From Xanthobacter autotrophicus (lineage in GTDB: Bacteria > Pseudomonadota > Alphaproteobacteria > Rhizobiales > Xanthobacteraceae): 64,000 nt of DNA. The stretch lies in contig NZ_VAUP01000042.1 of NCBI RefSeq assembly GCF_005871085.1, forward strand, positions 62,001 to 126,000, written 5' to 3'. The notes beneath the pieces were generated by a model. That model had not been told where the DNA came from. It was given only the letters and a program-made list of their open reading frames with translations, and searched no databases. The position numbers and the translations under genes are program-made. This document shows, in pieces, positions 26,916-35,585 of this stretch. Positions within the stretch are counted from its first letter, which is position 1; every line of letters starts with the position of its first letter.

Positions 26916-27248
26916 ATGGCCACCCCTCCCGAACCCGCGAGCCCTGCCGCGGCGCCGCTCGATTTCGCGCCGCTGGTGGCGGCGGTGCTGCCGCTCGACC
27001 ACTACCACCGCGAGCTTGAGCCGCTTTTGCCCGACCTCGTCCGCATCGTTCAGCTCAACGACCAGCTCAACGGCGCCTTCCGGCGCATCGCCCAGCGTTC
27101 CGGCTTCGCCGAGGGCGGGGAAGTGGAGCGCAAGCACCTGGGCCACGACGCAGAGGCCGTGCACACCTTCTTCGAATACGTTTATTTCGCCTCGCCGGCG
27201 TTCCTGAGCACGGTGGGCGAGTGGCCTTTGGGAGGCGTGCGTGGCTGA
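26916..27248 (+). CDS. small partner protein of the GMC dehydrogenase (unknown family)
   Basis: I do not recognise this 110-residue protein. It is helical, acidic-neutral, with no signal peptide, cysteine or membrane helix. Its place is telling: it overlaps the GMC dehydrogenase start by 8 bp. Three-subunit sugar dehydrogenases have a small subunit in this position, but those carry a Tat signal and this one does not. The ATG at 26916 has GAGGAG ten bases upstream; a start at 26892 would overlap the porter gene. Confidence 0.6.
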   Translation: MATPPEPASPAAAPLDFAPLVAAVLPLDHYHRELEPLLPDLVRIVQLNDQLNGAFRRIAQRSGFAEGGEVERKHLGHDAEAVHTFFEYVYFASPAFLSTVGEWPLGGVRG

Positions 27249-28887
27249 AGCGGCCCATTGCGATGTGATCGTCGTCGGCACCGGCGCCGGTGGCGGCATC
27301 CTCGCCTACGAACTCGCCAAGGCCGGGCTCAACGTGGTCTCGCTGGAGCAGGGCGGCCAGCTGGCGGACGACCACTTCAAGCGCGTCGACCCGCCGGGCA
27401 CGGCGCTCGACTTCGGCATCCGCTCCAACACCGTGTGGCCCGCCGAGCCCCACGACAGCCTGTTCGTCCATCCCCTGTTCGAGAAGGGCGAGGACGGCTC
27501 CACCGGCTGGCCGGAGGGCGGCTTCCGCCACTACCAGATCATCCAGGTGAACGGCCTGCAGAACCTGTGGAACGGCGTGAGCGTGCGCTTCTCCGAGAAG
27601 GATTTCGCCGACTGGCCGTTCCGCTACGCCGAGCTTGCGCCCCACTATGACGCGGTGGAGCGCCGCATCGTGGTATGCGGCACGACGGAGGACATCCCCG
27701 AGCTGCCCGACGGCATCTATGTGCCGCCCAAGCCCCTGCGGCCCGCCGACCAGATGATCGTCGACGCGGTGAACGGCCTCGAGGAGCCCCATTCCCGCGC
27801 CATTCCCAACCGCAAGGCCATCGACACCCGGCCCGACAGCCCCAACGCCTGCGCCTCCACCGGCATCTGCACCTCCGGCTGCCCCACCGGCGCGGTCTAC
27901 AAGTTCACGGCGCGCCTGCTGCCGGAGATCGCCAAGCTGCCGAACTACGAGTTGCGCACCGGCGCCAAGGTGGTGCGGCTTTTGCGCGAGCCCGGCTCGC
28001 GGCGCGTCCTGGGCGTGGAATACCGCGACATGGCCACCGGCGAATCCCGCCTGCTCACCGCCGACAAGGTGGTGCTGGCCACCGGCGCCATCGAGAGCCC
28101 GCGCATCCTGTTCAACTCGGCCGACGATGTCGCCCCGCACGGCATGGGCAACGCCTTCGGCCAGCTCGGCCTGCGGCTGCAGGACAATCCCAAGTCGGTG
28201 CTCTCCACCTCCCTTTGGAAGCTGTGGGGCAGCGGGCGGGATTTCGACATCGGCTATGGCGACCTGCTCATCCTGCTGTCGCGCGGCACCCTGCCGGACG
28301 GGGAGGAATTCCCCTTCATCGGCCATGCCATCCACGGCGTGCCGGACGTGCCCCATTATCTGGTGGGCATGAAGCGCTTCCCGCCCTTCATGAAGGAGCG
28401 GCTCTCCCGCTTCATGTTCCACAGCTACGTGACGCTGGGCCTGTTCTGCGCCGGCGATCCCAACCCCGCCAACCGGGTGCGGCCGGCGGGCAGCTACGAC
28501 CGCTTCGGCGTGCGCCATGTGACAGTGGATTTCTCGTCCTCCGCCAAGGCGGACAGGATGATGGACGCCATGGAAGCCTGGGGCCGCACGGTGCTGCGCC
28601 ATGCCGGGGCCACCTCCATCTATCCGTCGCGGGACAATAGCGGCACCGGCATCCACTATGCCGGCACCACCGCCATCTCGGCGGACCCGGCCAGGGGCGT
28701 GGTGGACGCGAACCTGAAGTGCCACGACCTCGACAATGTCTATGTCTGCGACGGCGGGGTGATTCCGGTGCTGCCCGACAAGCACCTCACCCTCACCATC
28801 ATGGCCATGGCCCACCGCCTCGCCGGCCATCTGGTGGAAAAGGTCCGCACCGGCGCGCAAACCACCGCCCAGCCGGCCCACGCCTGA
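27241..28887 (+). CDS. GMC family FAD dehydrogenase with probable 3Fe-4S cysteines
   Basis: The 548-residue protein has the FAD phosphate loop GTGAGGGILAYEL (residues 13-25), a substrate domain, and the GMC C-terminal motif (NVYVCDGGVIPVLPDKHLT). At C204, C210 and C214 the spacing C-x5-C-x3-C-P matches, as I recall it, the three cysteines that hold a 3Fe-4S cluster in bacterial FAD glucose and related sugar dehydrogenases. It would oxidise a sugar or polyol and pass electrons to a membrane carrier rather than to oxygen. No signal peptide is seen and no cytochrome gene is adjacent. The GTG start follows GGGAGG. Confidence 0.88.
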   Translation: MAEAAHCDVIVVGTGAGGGILAYELAKAGLNVVSLEQGGQLADDHFKRVDPPGTALDFGIRSNTVWPAEPHDSLFVHPLFEKGEDGSTGWPEGGFRHYQIIQVNGLQNLWNGVSVRFSEKDFADWPFRYAELAPHYDAVERRIVVCGTTEDIPELPDGIYVPPKPLRPADQMIVDAVNGLEEPHSRAIPNRKAIDTRPDSPNACASTGICTSGCPTGAVYKFTARLLPEIAKLPNYELRTGAKVVRLLREPGSRRVLGVEYRDMATGESRLLTADKVVLATGAIESPRILFNSADDVAPHGMGNAFGQLGLRLQDNPKSVLSTSLWKLWGSGRDFDIGYGDLLILLSRGTLPDGEEFPFIGHAIHGVPDVPHYLVGMKRFPPFMKERLSRFMFHSYVTLGLFCAGDPNPANRVRPAGSYDRFGVRHVTVDFSSSAKADRMMDAMEAWGRTVLRHAGATSIYPSRDNSGTGIHYAGTTAISADPARGVVDANLKCHDLDNVYVCDGGVIPVLPDKHLTLTIMAMAHRLAGHLVEKVRTGAQTTAQPAHA

Positions 28888-28923
28888 GACCTGAGACCGG
28901 CGCCCGCCTGAACCCCTGCGGCT

Positions 28924-29751
28924 TCAGGCGGGCGCATCTTCTTCATGCCGCCAGATCTTGTAGGCCGACACCAGCAGGATGGCGGCGAGCAGCGGCAGCA
29001 GCACCGCATTCGGCACCAGACCCAGCAACTGGCCGCCGATGAGGGTTCCGGCCACCGAGCCCACGGACATGACGAGGACGAAGCGCCGGTTGCGACCCAG
29101 CACGGCGAAGCTGCGGTCCTGGCTGTAGCGGGCAAATCCCACGATCATGGTGGGCAGGCTGATGGCCAGCGACAGGCTGCCGGCCAGCTTGATGTCGAGC
29201 CCGAACAACACCACCAGCGTGGGAATGAGCAGTTCCCCGCCCGCCACCCCCAGCAGCGACGCGAAGATGCCGATGGCGAAGCCGCCGACGGCCCCCGCCA
29301 GCATCTGCACCCAGCCGTGAAGCAGCGGCTCATGGGCGGCGGTGTCGTGCCACAGCGCAAGCACGACGGCGATAGCGACGAGCAGCACCGCGATCACCCG
29401 GTGCAGCGTCCCTGATTTCAGGCGCACCGCCCAGCCGGCCCCGATCCACGCACCGGCAAGGCTTCCGGCCAAAAGGTCGAGGATGATCGGCCACTGCGCC
29501 GCCACCTCCGCCAGCGGCACCGTGCGGGCGCGGAACGGGAGGGCGGTGGCCACCACCACCAGGCTCACGGCCTTGTTGAGGATCACCGCCTCCAGCCCAG
29601 CAAAGCCGAACGCCCCCATCAGCAAGGGCAGGCGGAACTCCGCGCCGCCGAGCCCGATCAGCCCGCCCAGCGTGCCGATGAGCGCCCCGCCGCCGAACAC
29701 GCGCGGCACCGTGCGGCGGGCATCACCCGCCGGCAGGTCGTCTTTGGACAT
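28924..29751 (-). CDS. TauE/SafE family membrane exporter
   Basis: The 275-residue protein has eight or so helices and the TauE/SafE repeat motifs (GGLIGLGGAEFRLPLLM in the first half, FASLLGVAGGELLIPTL in the second). The family exports or imports small sulfonates, sulfite or sulfoacetate; the substrate here is unknown. The ATG at 29751 has GGAGC eight bases upstream; an earlier TTG at 29793 is unlikely. A second TauE-like gene at 50933 belongs to a different branch. It ends tail to tail with the GMC gene, 36 bp apart. Confidence 0.85.
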   Translation of the reverse strand: MSKDDLPAGDARRTVPRVFGGGALIGTLGGLIGLGGAEFRLPLLMGAFGFAGLEAVILNKAVSLVVVATALPFRARTVPLAEVAAQWPIILDLLAGSLAGAWIGAGWAVRLKSGTLHRVIAVLLVAIAVVLALWHDTAAHEPLLHGWVQMLAGAVGGFAIGIFASLLGVAGGELLIPTLVVLFGLDIKLAGSLSLAISLPTMIVGFARYSQDRSFAVLGRNRRFVLVMSVGSVAGTLIGGQLLGLVPNAVLLPLLAAILLVSAYKIWRHEEDAPA

Positions 29752-29805
29752 GGCGTGCTCCGGATCGCCGGCGTCGAAGGGAGGCGTCGTCAAGGGATGG
29801 CGGCT

Positions 29806-30138
29806 TCAGCGCCCACCGCCGGGCGCGGGCGCGGCCGCGCCCATGATCGCGCCGATCAGCGCATTGATGCGCCCGAACGCCATGCGCGCCACCTCATTGG
29901 CCCGCACCATGGCATCCACGGAGCCCTCCTGGTCCTGATTGGTATGGGCGGCAAGGGCGGCCACCAGCTCGCTCTGGCCGATGGCAAGATTGCGCAGGGC
30001 CAAAAGCAGATTGTCGAGGTCGCCCTTGGTGAGGGTGAGCTGCAGCGGCGTGTCGTCGGCAAAGGTCTGCCAGCGCTCCAGAGCAGCGGGGGGAATCTGG
30101 GGCGCGTCGCTCTCGCCGGCCGCATTCTCCTGAACCAT
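29806..30138 (-). CDS. hypothetical protein
   Basis: I do not recognise this 110-residue protein. It is soluble and helical (LTLTKGDLDNLLLALRNLAI, then RANEVARMAFGRINALIGAI), ending in a Pro/Gly-rich tail. No cysteine, signal peptide or known motif is visible. The ATG at 30138 has GCGAGGA eight bases upstream; the frame above it is not coding-like. It lies 54 bp before the TauE gene on the same strand and may share its transcript. Confidence 0.55.
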   Translation of the reverse strand: MVQENAAGESDAPQIPPAALERWQTFADDTPLQLTLTKGDLDNLLLALRNLAIGQSELVAALAAHTNQDQEGSVDAMVRANEVARMAFGRINALIGAIMGAAAPAPGGGR

Positions 30139-30180
30139 GAAATCCTCGCTTGAAAAAATGACGACGCTTCCGCGTCCTGA

Positions 30181-30207
30181 AAAGAAAGACCGGCCCTTCC
30201 GGGCCGG
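30181..30207 (-). terminator. rho-independent terminator after the VOC gene
   Basis: CCGGCCC (30190-30196) pairs with GGGCCGG (30201-30207) around a 4-nt loop. On the minus strand the stem is followed by TCTTTCTTT. It stands 86 bp after the VOC stop and before the next minus-strand gene, so it should separate the two transcripts. Confidence 0.7.
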
Positions 30208-30292
30208 CCTCAATCTACACCCGAACGCCCGGGCGCACACCGCGCCCGCATCCCCGCCCCGCGGCCCGGGATCCTCTTCGGGTTCAGGCGCG

Positions 30293-30781
30293 CTATCCTG
30301 CCGCCGCCTTCTCCAGCGCGGCGAAGTCCAGCTTCACCATCTGGAACAGGGCCTCCATCACCCGCCGCGCCTTCGCGGGGTCCGGCCCGGACAGAAGCTG
30401 GGGGAGAACACGCGGCACGATCTGCCAGGCGACGCCCCAGCGATCGCGCAGCCAGCCGCACTGCTCCTCCCGCCCCTCGGCGGTGAAGGCCGCCCACAGG
30501 CGGTCCACCTCCGCCTGGTCCTCGCAATCCACCTGGAAGGAGATGGCGTGGGTGTATTCCATCTTCTGCCCGCCATTGAGCGCGAGGAAGCGCTGGCCCG
30601 CGAGCGTGAACACCACCAGCAGCACCGAGCCCTCCGGCCCGGACGGCCCCTCGGCGGCGTTGCGGTGCACGCTGTTAATGGCGCTGTCCGGGAACAGCGA
30701 GACGTAGAAGCGGGCGGCATCCTCCGCGTCGCCGTCGAACCACAGGCAAGGCGAGATCTTCGGGGTGGAAATGGTGGCCAT
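30293..30781 (-). CDS. VOC superfamily protein, PhnB-like
   Basis: The 162-residue protein has the PhnB/3-demethylubiquinone-methyltransferase-like VOC fold: SPCLWFDGDAEDAARFYVSLFPDS at the start, then LALNGGQKMEYTHAISFQVDCEDQ and DRWGVAWQIVPRVL. The family is mostly uncharacterised, and members resemble glyoxalase or bleomycin-resistance proteins. The ATG at 30781 has GAGGA nine bases upstream. It is divergent from the alcohol dehydrogenase. Confidence 0.85.
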   Translation of the reverse strand: MATISTPKISPCLWFDGDAEDAARFYVSLFPDSAINSVHRNAAEGPSGPEGSVLLVVFTLAGQRFLALNGGQKMEYTHAISFQVDCEDQAEVDRLWAAFTAEGREEQCGWLRDRWGVAWQIVPRVLPQLLSGPDPAKARRVMEALFQMVKLDFAALEKAAAG

Positions 30782-30918
30782 GGCAGCATCCTCGCGGTGT
30801 CCTGCCTGAAAGACGCGCGGCATCTCACCCAGCCGACAGCCCGCCGGCCTTTTTCGCCCATCCCGGCCGCGAGGCCGCGAAAGCGCCCCATGGCGCGCCG
30901 ACACTCTGCACGCGCCGG

Positions 30919-30955
30919 TTGACCCGCATCAATGCCGGGCCGGCCCTGTTATCCT
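30919..30955 (+). promoter_or_regulatory. FixK/FNR-type box and -10 element for the alcohol dehydrogenase
   Basis: TTGACCCGCATCAA (30919-30932) matches the FixK/FNR consensus TTGAT-N4-ATCAA in all but one position. A -10-like TATCCT starts at 30950, 17 nt after the box, which is the class II geometry of these activators. The alcohol dehydrogenase start is 90 bp past the box. Confidence 0.55.
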
Positions 30956-31022
30956 AACCAGTTACCACGGCACCGAAGCGTCCCCACGTTTCCCCACCGG
31001 GGACGGATCAGGAAGGAACGCC

Positions 31023-32147
31023 ATGACCGAAACCATCGAACGCTCCGGCTTCGTCGAGCGCACCCGCCCCGGCAGGGCGAAGATGAAGGCGGCCATCTTC
31101 GTGGAGAAGAACCGCATCGTCCTGGACGAGAAGCCGATCCCGGACGTGGGTCCGCTCGATGCCCTCATCCGCATCACCACCACCACCATCTGCGGCACGG
31201 ATGTCCATATCCTGAAGGGTGAATATCCGGTCGAGAAGGGCCTCACCATCGGCCACGAGCCGGTGGGCATCATCGAGAAGCTGGGCTCGGCGGTGGAAGG
31301 CTTCGCCGAGGGCCAGCGCGTCATTGCCGGCGCCATCACCCCGTCCGGCTATTCCAATGCGTGCCTGTGCGGCTGCGCCTCGCAGGACGGCCCGCGCATG
31401 AAGCACGGCTTCAAGCCCATGGGCGGCTGGCGCTTCGGCAATACCATCGACGGCGCCCAGGCCGAATATCTCGTGGTGCCCGACGCCATGACCAACCTCG
31501 CCCCGGTGCCCGAAGCCCTCGGCGACGAGCAGGTGCTCATGTGCCCGGACATCATGTCCACCGGCTTTGCCGGCGCCGAGAGCGGCAAGGTGCGCATCGG
31601 CGACACCGTGGCGGTGTTCGCGCAGGGGCCCATCGGCCTGTGCGCCACGGCGGGCGCCCGGCTGATGGGCGCCACCCGCATCATCGCCGTGGACCGGGTG
31701 GGCGAGCGCCTCAACGTCTCCCGCGCCATGGGGGCGGACGAGGTGGTGGACTTCTCCAAGGTGGATCCGGTGGAGGAGATCCTGCGCCTCACCGACGGGC
31801 GCGGCGTGGACGTGGCCATCGAGGCCCTCGGCCGGCAGGAGACCTTCGAGGCCGCCCTGCGCGTGCTGCGGCCCGGCGGCACCCTCTCCTCGTTGGGGGT
31901 GTATTCCACCGACATCAAGATCCCGCTCGATGCCTTCGCGGCTGGCCTCGGCGACAACAAGATCGTCACCTCGCTCTGCCCCGGCGGCAAGGAACGCATG
32001 CGCCGGCTGATGGATGTGGTGGCCTCGGGCCGGGTGGATGCCCGCGCCCTCGTCACCCACCGCTTCAAGCTGGACGACATCGAAAAGGCCTATGACCTGT
32101 TCTCGCACCAGCGCGACGGCGTTCTCAAGGTGGCCATCACGCCTTAA
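31023..32147 (+). CDS. zinc alcohol dehydrogenase, secondary-alcohol (CbADH-like) type
   Basis: The 374-residue medium-chain dehydrogenase has the catalytic zinc residues C57 (TICGTD), H78-E79 (GHEP) and the Asp in CPDIMSTGFAGAE that replaces the usual cysteine in the NADP-dependent isopropanol dehydrogenases. The GGWRFGNTIDGAQAEY stretch also matches that branch. It has an extra cysteine cluster (NACLCGCASQDG). It should interconvert an alcohol and its ketone or aldehyde. AGGAAGG precedes the ATG; an internal ATG at 31083 is the usual family start. A FixK/FNR-type box upstream suggests use under low oxygen. Confidence 0.88.
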   Translation: MTETIERSGFVERTRPGRAKMKAAIFVEKNRIVLDEKPIPDVGPLDALIRITTTTICGTDVHILKGEYPVEKGLTIGHEPVGIIEKLGSAVEGFAEGQRVIAGAITPSGYSNACLCGCASQDGPRMKHGFKPMGGWRFGNTIDGAQAEYLVVPDAMTNLAPVPEALGDEQVLMCPDIMSTGFAGAESGKVRIGDTVAVFAQGPIGLCATAGARLMGATRIIAVDRVGERLNVSRAMGADEVVDFSKVDPVEEILRLTDGRGVDVAIEALGRQETFEAALRVLRPGGTLSSLGVYSTDIKIPLDAFAAGLGDNKIVTSLCPGGKERMRRLMDVVASGRVDARALVTHRFKLDDIEKAYDLFSHQRDGVLKVAITP

Positions 32148-32201
32148 TCTTCGGCCTTGATCTCGAACCGCCCCGGCCCTGCGCCGGGGCGGCTTCCTCC
32201 C

Positions 32202-33851
32202 ATGACGGATCGATCCATGACGGCGCCGACGGACCCGCCCGCACCGCCCGCCGCGCCCGACCATGTGGTGGGCGACCAGAGCGCCGTCTTCGCCCTTCTG
32301 GAAGATCCCGCCACCCACGGCATCGCTGAAAAGGTGGTGCGCATCGACACCCACGGGGCGGCGGTCTTCCTCGCCGGCCCGTTCGCCTACAAGGTGAAGC
32401 GGGCGGTGTTCTTCCCCTTCATGGATTTCTCCACGCTTCAGAAGCGCCACGCCGCCTGCGAGGCGGAAGTGGCGATCAGCGGCGCGGGGGCGCCGGGGCT
32501 GTATCTCGGCGTGGTGCCCATCGTGCGCACGGCCCGTGGCCTTGCGCTGGGCGGCGCGGGCGAGGCGGTGGAGCATGCGGTGAAGATGCGCCGCTTCGAC
32601 ACCGGCCTTACACTCGACAAGGTGGCCGAGCGGGGCGAACTTTCGCCCGATCTCGTCAAGGCGCTGGCGGCGGCGGTGGTTGCGGCCCATGCGGCCGCGC
32701 CGGTGCGGCGCGGGTTCGACACCGCCTCCCGGCTCGCCTCCTACCTCGCCGATAACACGAGCGAATTCTCCGCCCGGCCCGAGCTCTTCCCGCCGGAGGA
32801 GGTCGCCCGGCTGGCACGGCTGTCGGAAGACGCCCTGGCGGGCATCGTGCCGCTTCTGAACGCCCGCAGCGAAGCAGGCTTCGTGCGCCGCTGTCACGGC
32901 GACATGCACCTGCGCAACATCGTGCTTCTGGACGGCAAGCCGGTGCTGTTCGATGCCATCGAGTTCAACGACGACATCGCCACCTGCGACGTGCTCTACG
33001 ACCTTGCCTTCCTCATCATGGACCTGTGGCAGCGGGGGCTTCGGGACGCGGCCAACGCCATCCTCAACCGCTGCCTGTGGGCAAGCGCGGATGACGAGGT
33101 CGACGGGCTCGCAGCCCTGCCTTTCTTCCTCAGCCTGCGCGCCGGCATCCGCGCCAAGGTGGAAGCCGCCGGGCTCGGGCATCTGGCGGGGGAGCGGAAG
33201 GCGGAGGGGGAGACGCGGGTGCGCGCCGCGTTCGCGCAGGCCCTCGCTTTTCTCGATTCCAGCCGCGCGGAGACGAGCGCACCGCCACTCCTGAACGATG
33301 CGACCATGCCCGAGGCTCGGCCCGGCCGCCCCTGCCTGTGGGCGGTGGGGGGCCTGTCCGGCAGCGGCAAGAGCACGTGGGCGGCGAGGATGGCGCCGGC
33401 GCTCGGCCGCGCGCCGGGCGCGGTGATCCTGCGCAGCGACATTGAGCGCAAGCGCCTGTCCGGCGTGGCGGAGACGCAGAAGCTGCCGCCCGAGGCCTAT
33501 ACCCCGGAAGCGACGCAGCAGGTCTATGCCCGCCTGCGGACGCTTGCGGCCCGCGTGCTCGCCACCGGCCACAGCGTGATCGTGGATGCCGTGCATGCCC
33601 GGCCGGACGAGCGTGACGCCATCGCTCAGGTGGCGCGGGTGGCAGGCGCGGATTTCCAAGGCTGGTGGCTGGAAGATTCCGAAGGCGAACTGATCCGGCG
33701 CGTGGAAGCCCGCACGGGCGATGCCTCCGATGCCGACGCGGCGGTGGTGCGCCGGCAATTGGCCTACGATCTTGGCGACATCAGCTGGACCCGCGCGCGG
33801 GCCTTCAGCACGGCGCCTTTGGCGGCTCAGCCTTCGGATCCACACCCGTGA
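32202..33851 (+). CDS. fusion of aminoglycoside-phosphotransferase-like and P-loop ATPase domains
   Basis: The protein joins two kinase-like domains. The N-terminal half (to about residue 350) is APH-like with RRCHGDMHLRNIVL as the catalytic loop and LFDAIEFNDDIATCD as the metal site. The C-terminal part has Walker A GLSGSGKST and resembles gluconate-kinase or Zeta-toxin type P-loop kinases (VIVDAVHARPDERDAI). The same fusion is common in proteobacteria and has no agreed function; it need not give antibiotic resistance. The start is uncertain among 32157, 32202 and 32217. Its 3' end overlaps the converging secreted-protein gene by 47 bp. Confidence 0.82.
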   Translation: MTDRSMTAPTDPPAPPAAPDHVVGDQSAVFALLEDPATHGIAEKVVRIDTHGAAVFLAGPFAYKVKRAVFFPFMDFSTLQKRHAACEAEVAISGAGAPGLYLGVVPIVRTARGLALGGAGEAVEHAVKMRRFDTGLTLDKVAERGELSPDLVKALAAAVVAAHAAAPVRRGFDTASRLASYLADNTSEFSARPELFPPEEVARLARLSEDALAGIVPLLNARSEAGFVRRCHGDMHLRNIVLLDGKPVLFDAIEFNDDIATCDVLYDLAFLIMDLWQRGLRDAANAILNRCLWASADDEVDGLAALPFFLSLRAGIRAKVEAAGLGHLAGERKAEGETRVRAAFAQALAFLDSSRAETSAPPLLNDATMPEARPGRPCLWAVGGLSGSGKSTWAARMAPALGRAPGAVILRSDIERKRLSGVAETQKLPPEAYTPEATQQVYARLRTLAARVLATGHSVIVDAVHARPDERDAIAQVARVAGADFQGWWLEDSEGELIRRVEARTGDASDADAAVVRRQLAYDLGDISWTRARAFSTAPLAAQPSDPHP

Positions 33852-34206
33852 CGACTTCCGGCTGGCGGTCGGGTGAGGCCGGCGTGGAAGCCTGCGGCGT
33901 GGTGCCGATATAGGACCCGCCGGTCCCGCCCGACCAGCCGGTGGAGCCTGCCCCGCCCGGCTCGGTGCCGGAACCGGCGCCCTGCGATGGCGGGGTCTCG
34001 GCCACATGGGCCGGCTGTTCGCAAACGCCCTTCGCGGGCGCTGCGGTCGCCTCCGCCGCCGCGGGGGATGGCACCGCCGAGGCCATAACGAACATCACCG
34101 CCCCGACGATGCCGGTGGCGAAGATCCGCGCGCTGGTGACGGTGCCCTTGGGAATGATCAGGGGAGAGGCGCGCCGGAGCGCCGTCGGAAGTGCGTTCGA
34201 GGCCAT
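33805..34206 (-). CDS. small secreted or membrane-anchored protein, unknown
   Basis: The 133-residue protein has an N-terminal membrane helix or signal (IFATGIVGAVMFVMASAVPS, then AAAEATAAPAKG) and a low-complexity, Gly/Ser/Pro-rich tail with GSTGWSGGTGGSYIGTTP. I recall tails of this kind in many Hyphomicrobiales proteins, function unknown. Two cysteines remain, one just after the signal and one at the end. AAGGAGAA lies seven bases before the ATG at 34206. The last 47 bp overlap the converging kinase-fusion gene, an unusual tail overlap. Confidence 0.65.
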   Translation of the reverse strand: MASNALPTALRRASPLIIPKGTVTSARIFATGIVGAVMFVMASAVPSPAAAEATAAPAKGVCEQPAHVAETPPSQGAGSGTEPGGAGSTGWSGGTGGSYIGTTPQASTPASPDRQPEVVTGVDPKAEPPKAPC

Positions 34207-34304
34207 GGCCGTTCTCCTTTCATCCAAGAGAACGTCCCGAAAAACCGCGTGGTTCCCGTCTCGTCAGAGCAAACGCGGCGGCGGCGAAGCCCCGGTCGGC
34301 GGCT

Positions 34305-35357
34305 TCAGCCCTCCACCACCACCCGGCCCGGCCCCGCTTCCACCGTGCCGATGCGGGCGGCGGCGGCATAGCCGGCGGCGTGAATGGCGGCGAGAAGCCG
34401 GTCCGCCGCTTCGGGGGCGCAGGCCACCAGCAGGCCGCCGGAGGTCTGGGGATCGGTGAGCAGGTGGCGCTGCCACTCGGCAGCCCCCTCCGGCAAATCC
34501 ACCTCGTGGCCATAGCTCGCCCAGTTGCGGTGGGACGCGCCAGTGACGAAGCCCTGCTGCACCAGGCTCTCCGCCTCAGACAGCCAAGGCAGCGCCGTCC
34601 GCGACAGCCGCAGCGTGGCGCCGGAGCCGCGGGCCATTTCCAGACCATGGCCGAGAATGCCGAAGCCGGTCACGTCGGTGATGGCGTGGACCGCCTCGTC
34701 CTGCGCCAGCTCGGTGCCGATGCGGTTCAGCCTCGTGACCGAGGCGAGCATCTCGTCATAGGCGGTCTTTCCAAGCGCCTCCTTCTTGAAGGCGGCGGAA
34801 TAGACGCCCACCCCCAGCGCCTTGGTGAGGATCAGCGCATCCCCCGGCTGGGCGGTGGAATTGCGGCGGATGCGCCCGCGCGGCGCCGAGCCGATCACCG
34901 CGAGGCCGTAGACCGGCTCGGGACAATCGATGGAATGGCCGCCGGCCACCGGGATGCCCGCCTCGGCGCAGATGGCCGCGCCGCCGCCGAGGATGGCGCG
35001 CACGGTGGCGATGTCCACCTTGCCCAGCGGCATGCCGAGGATGGCGAGCGCCATCAATGGGGTGCCGCCCATGGCATAGATGTCGGAAATGGCGTTGGTG
35101 GCGGCGATGCGGCCGAAATGGTCGGGATCGTCCACCATGGGCATGAAGAAGTCCGTGGTGGCGATGATCGCCGTGCCGCCGTCGAGATCCCACACCGCCG
35201 CGTCGTCGCCGGTCTCGGTGCCCACCAGCAGCCGCTCGAACGGCCCGCCCTGGGCCTGTCCGGCCAGCAGGTCCTGCAGCACCGAGGGGGCAAGCTTGCA
35301 GCCGCAGCCGCCGCCGTGGGCAAGGCTGGTGAGGCGGACGGTCGGCACGTCGAGCAT
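34305..35357 (-). CDS. selD: selenide, water dikinase
   Basis: The 350-residue protein makes selenophosphate, the selenium donor, from selenide and ATP. The catalytic pair C18 and K21 is in [11 protein letters not shown], so this SelD uses cysteine rather than selenocysteine. [21 protein letters not shown] is the ATP/metal site and [15 protein letters not shown] is the second signature. It is about 2.4 kb from the fdo-sel cluster on the opposite strand. It supplies SelA at 43623, completing the selenium route. Confidence 0.97.
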   Translation of the reverse strand: MLDVPTVRLTSLAHGGGCGCKLAPSVLQDLLAGQAQGGPFERLLVGTETGDDAAVWDLDGGTAIIATTDFFMPMVDDPDHFGRIAATNAISDIYAMGGTPLMALAILGMPLGKVDIATVRAILGGGAAICAEAGIPVAGGHSIDCPEPVYGLAVIGSAPRGRIRRNSTAQPGDALILTKALGVGVYSAAFKKEALGKTAYDEMLASVTRLNRIGTELAQDEAVHAITDVTGFGILGHGLEMARGSGATLRLSRTALPWLSEAESLVQQGFVTGASHRNWASYGHEVDLPEGAAEWQRHLLTDPQTSGGLLVACAPEAADRLLAAIHAAGYAAAARIGTVEAGPGRVVVEG

Positions 35358-35512
35358 GGTACGGTTTCCGTTTCCGGGTACACCCTCCGCCGCATCCCGG
35401 CGGGCCAGCGCGCCCTCATTCCAGTGATGGCCGGTCCGTTCGGGCTGTCACCTGCCCGGACCTTGCTCTGAACCCGCCGGCGGGTACCCCCGCCGCTTCT
35501 GCCACGCCCCCA

Positions 35513-35544
35513 AGGTCGTGATGTCCCGAAGGCTGTCACGACCT
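35513..35544. terminator. hairpin between the transglutaminase gene and selD
   Basis: AGGTCGTGA (35513-35521) pairs perfectly with TCACGACCT (35536-35544) around a 14-nt loop, 42 bp after the transglutaminase stop on the minus strand. No T-tract follows. It may end the TlpA-transglutaminase transcript before selD. Confidence 0.4.
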
Positions 35545-35585
35545 GGCATGGCGACGGGGGCCTTCGCCCCGACCGGCGAGGGTGG

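Noticed and set aside
32202-33851. Aminoglycoside resistance gene
   Set aside because: The fused P-loop domain and the broad spread of this architecture argue for a housekeeping protein of unknown role.
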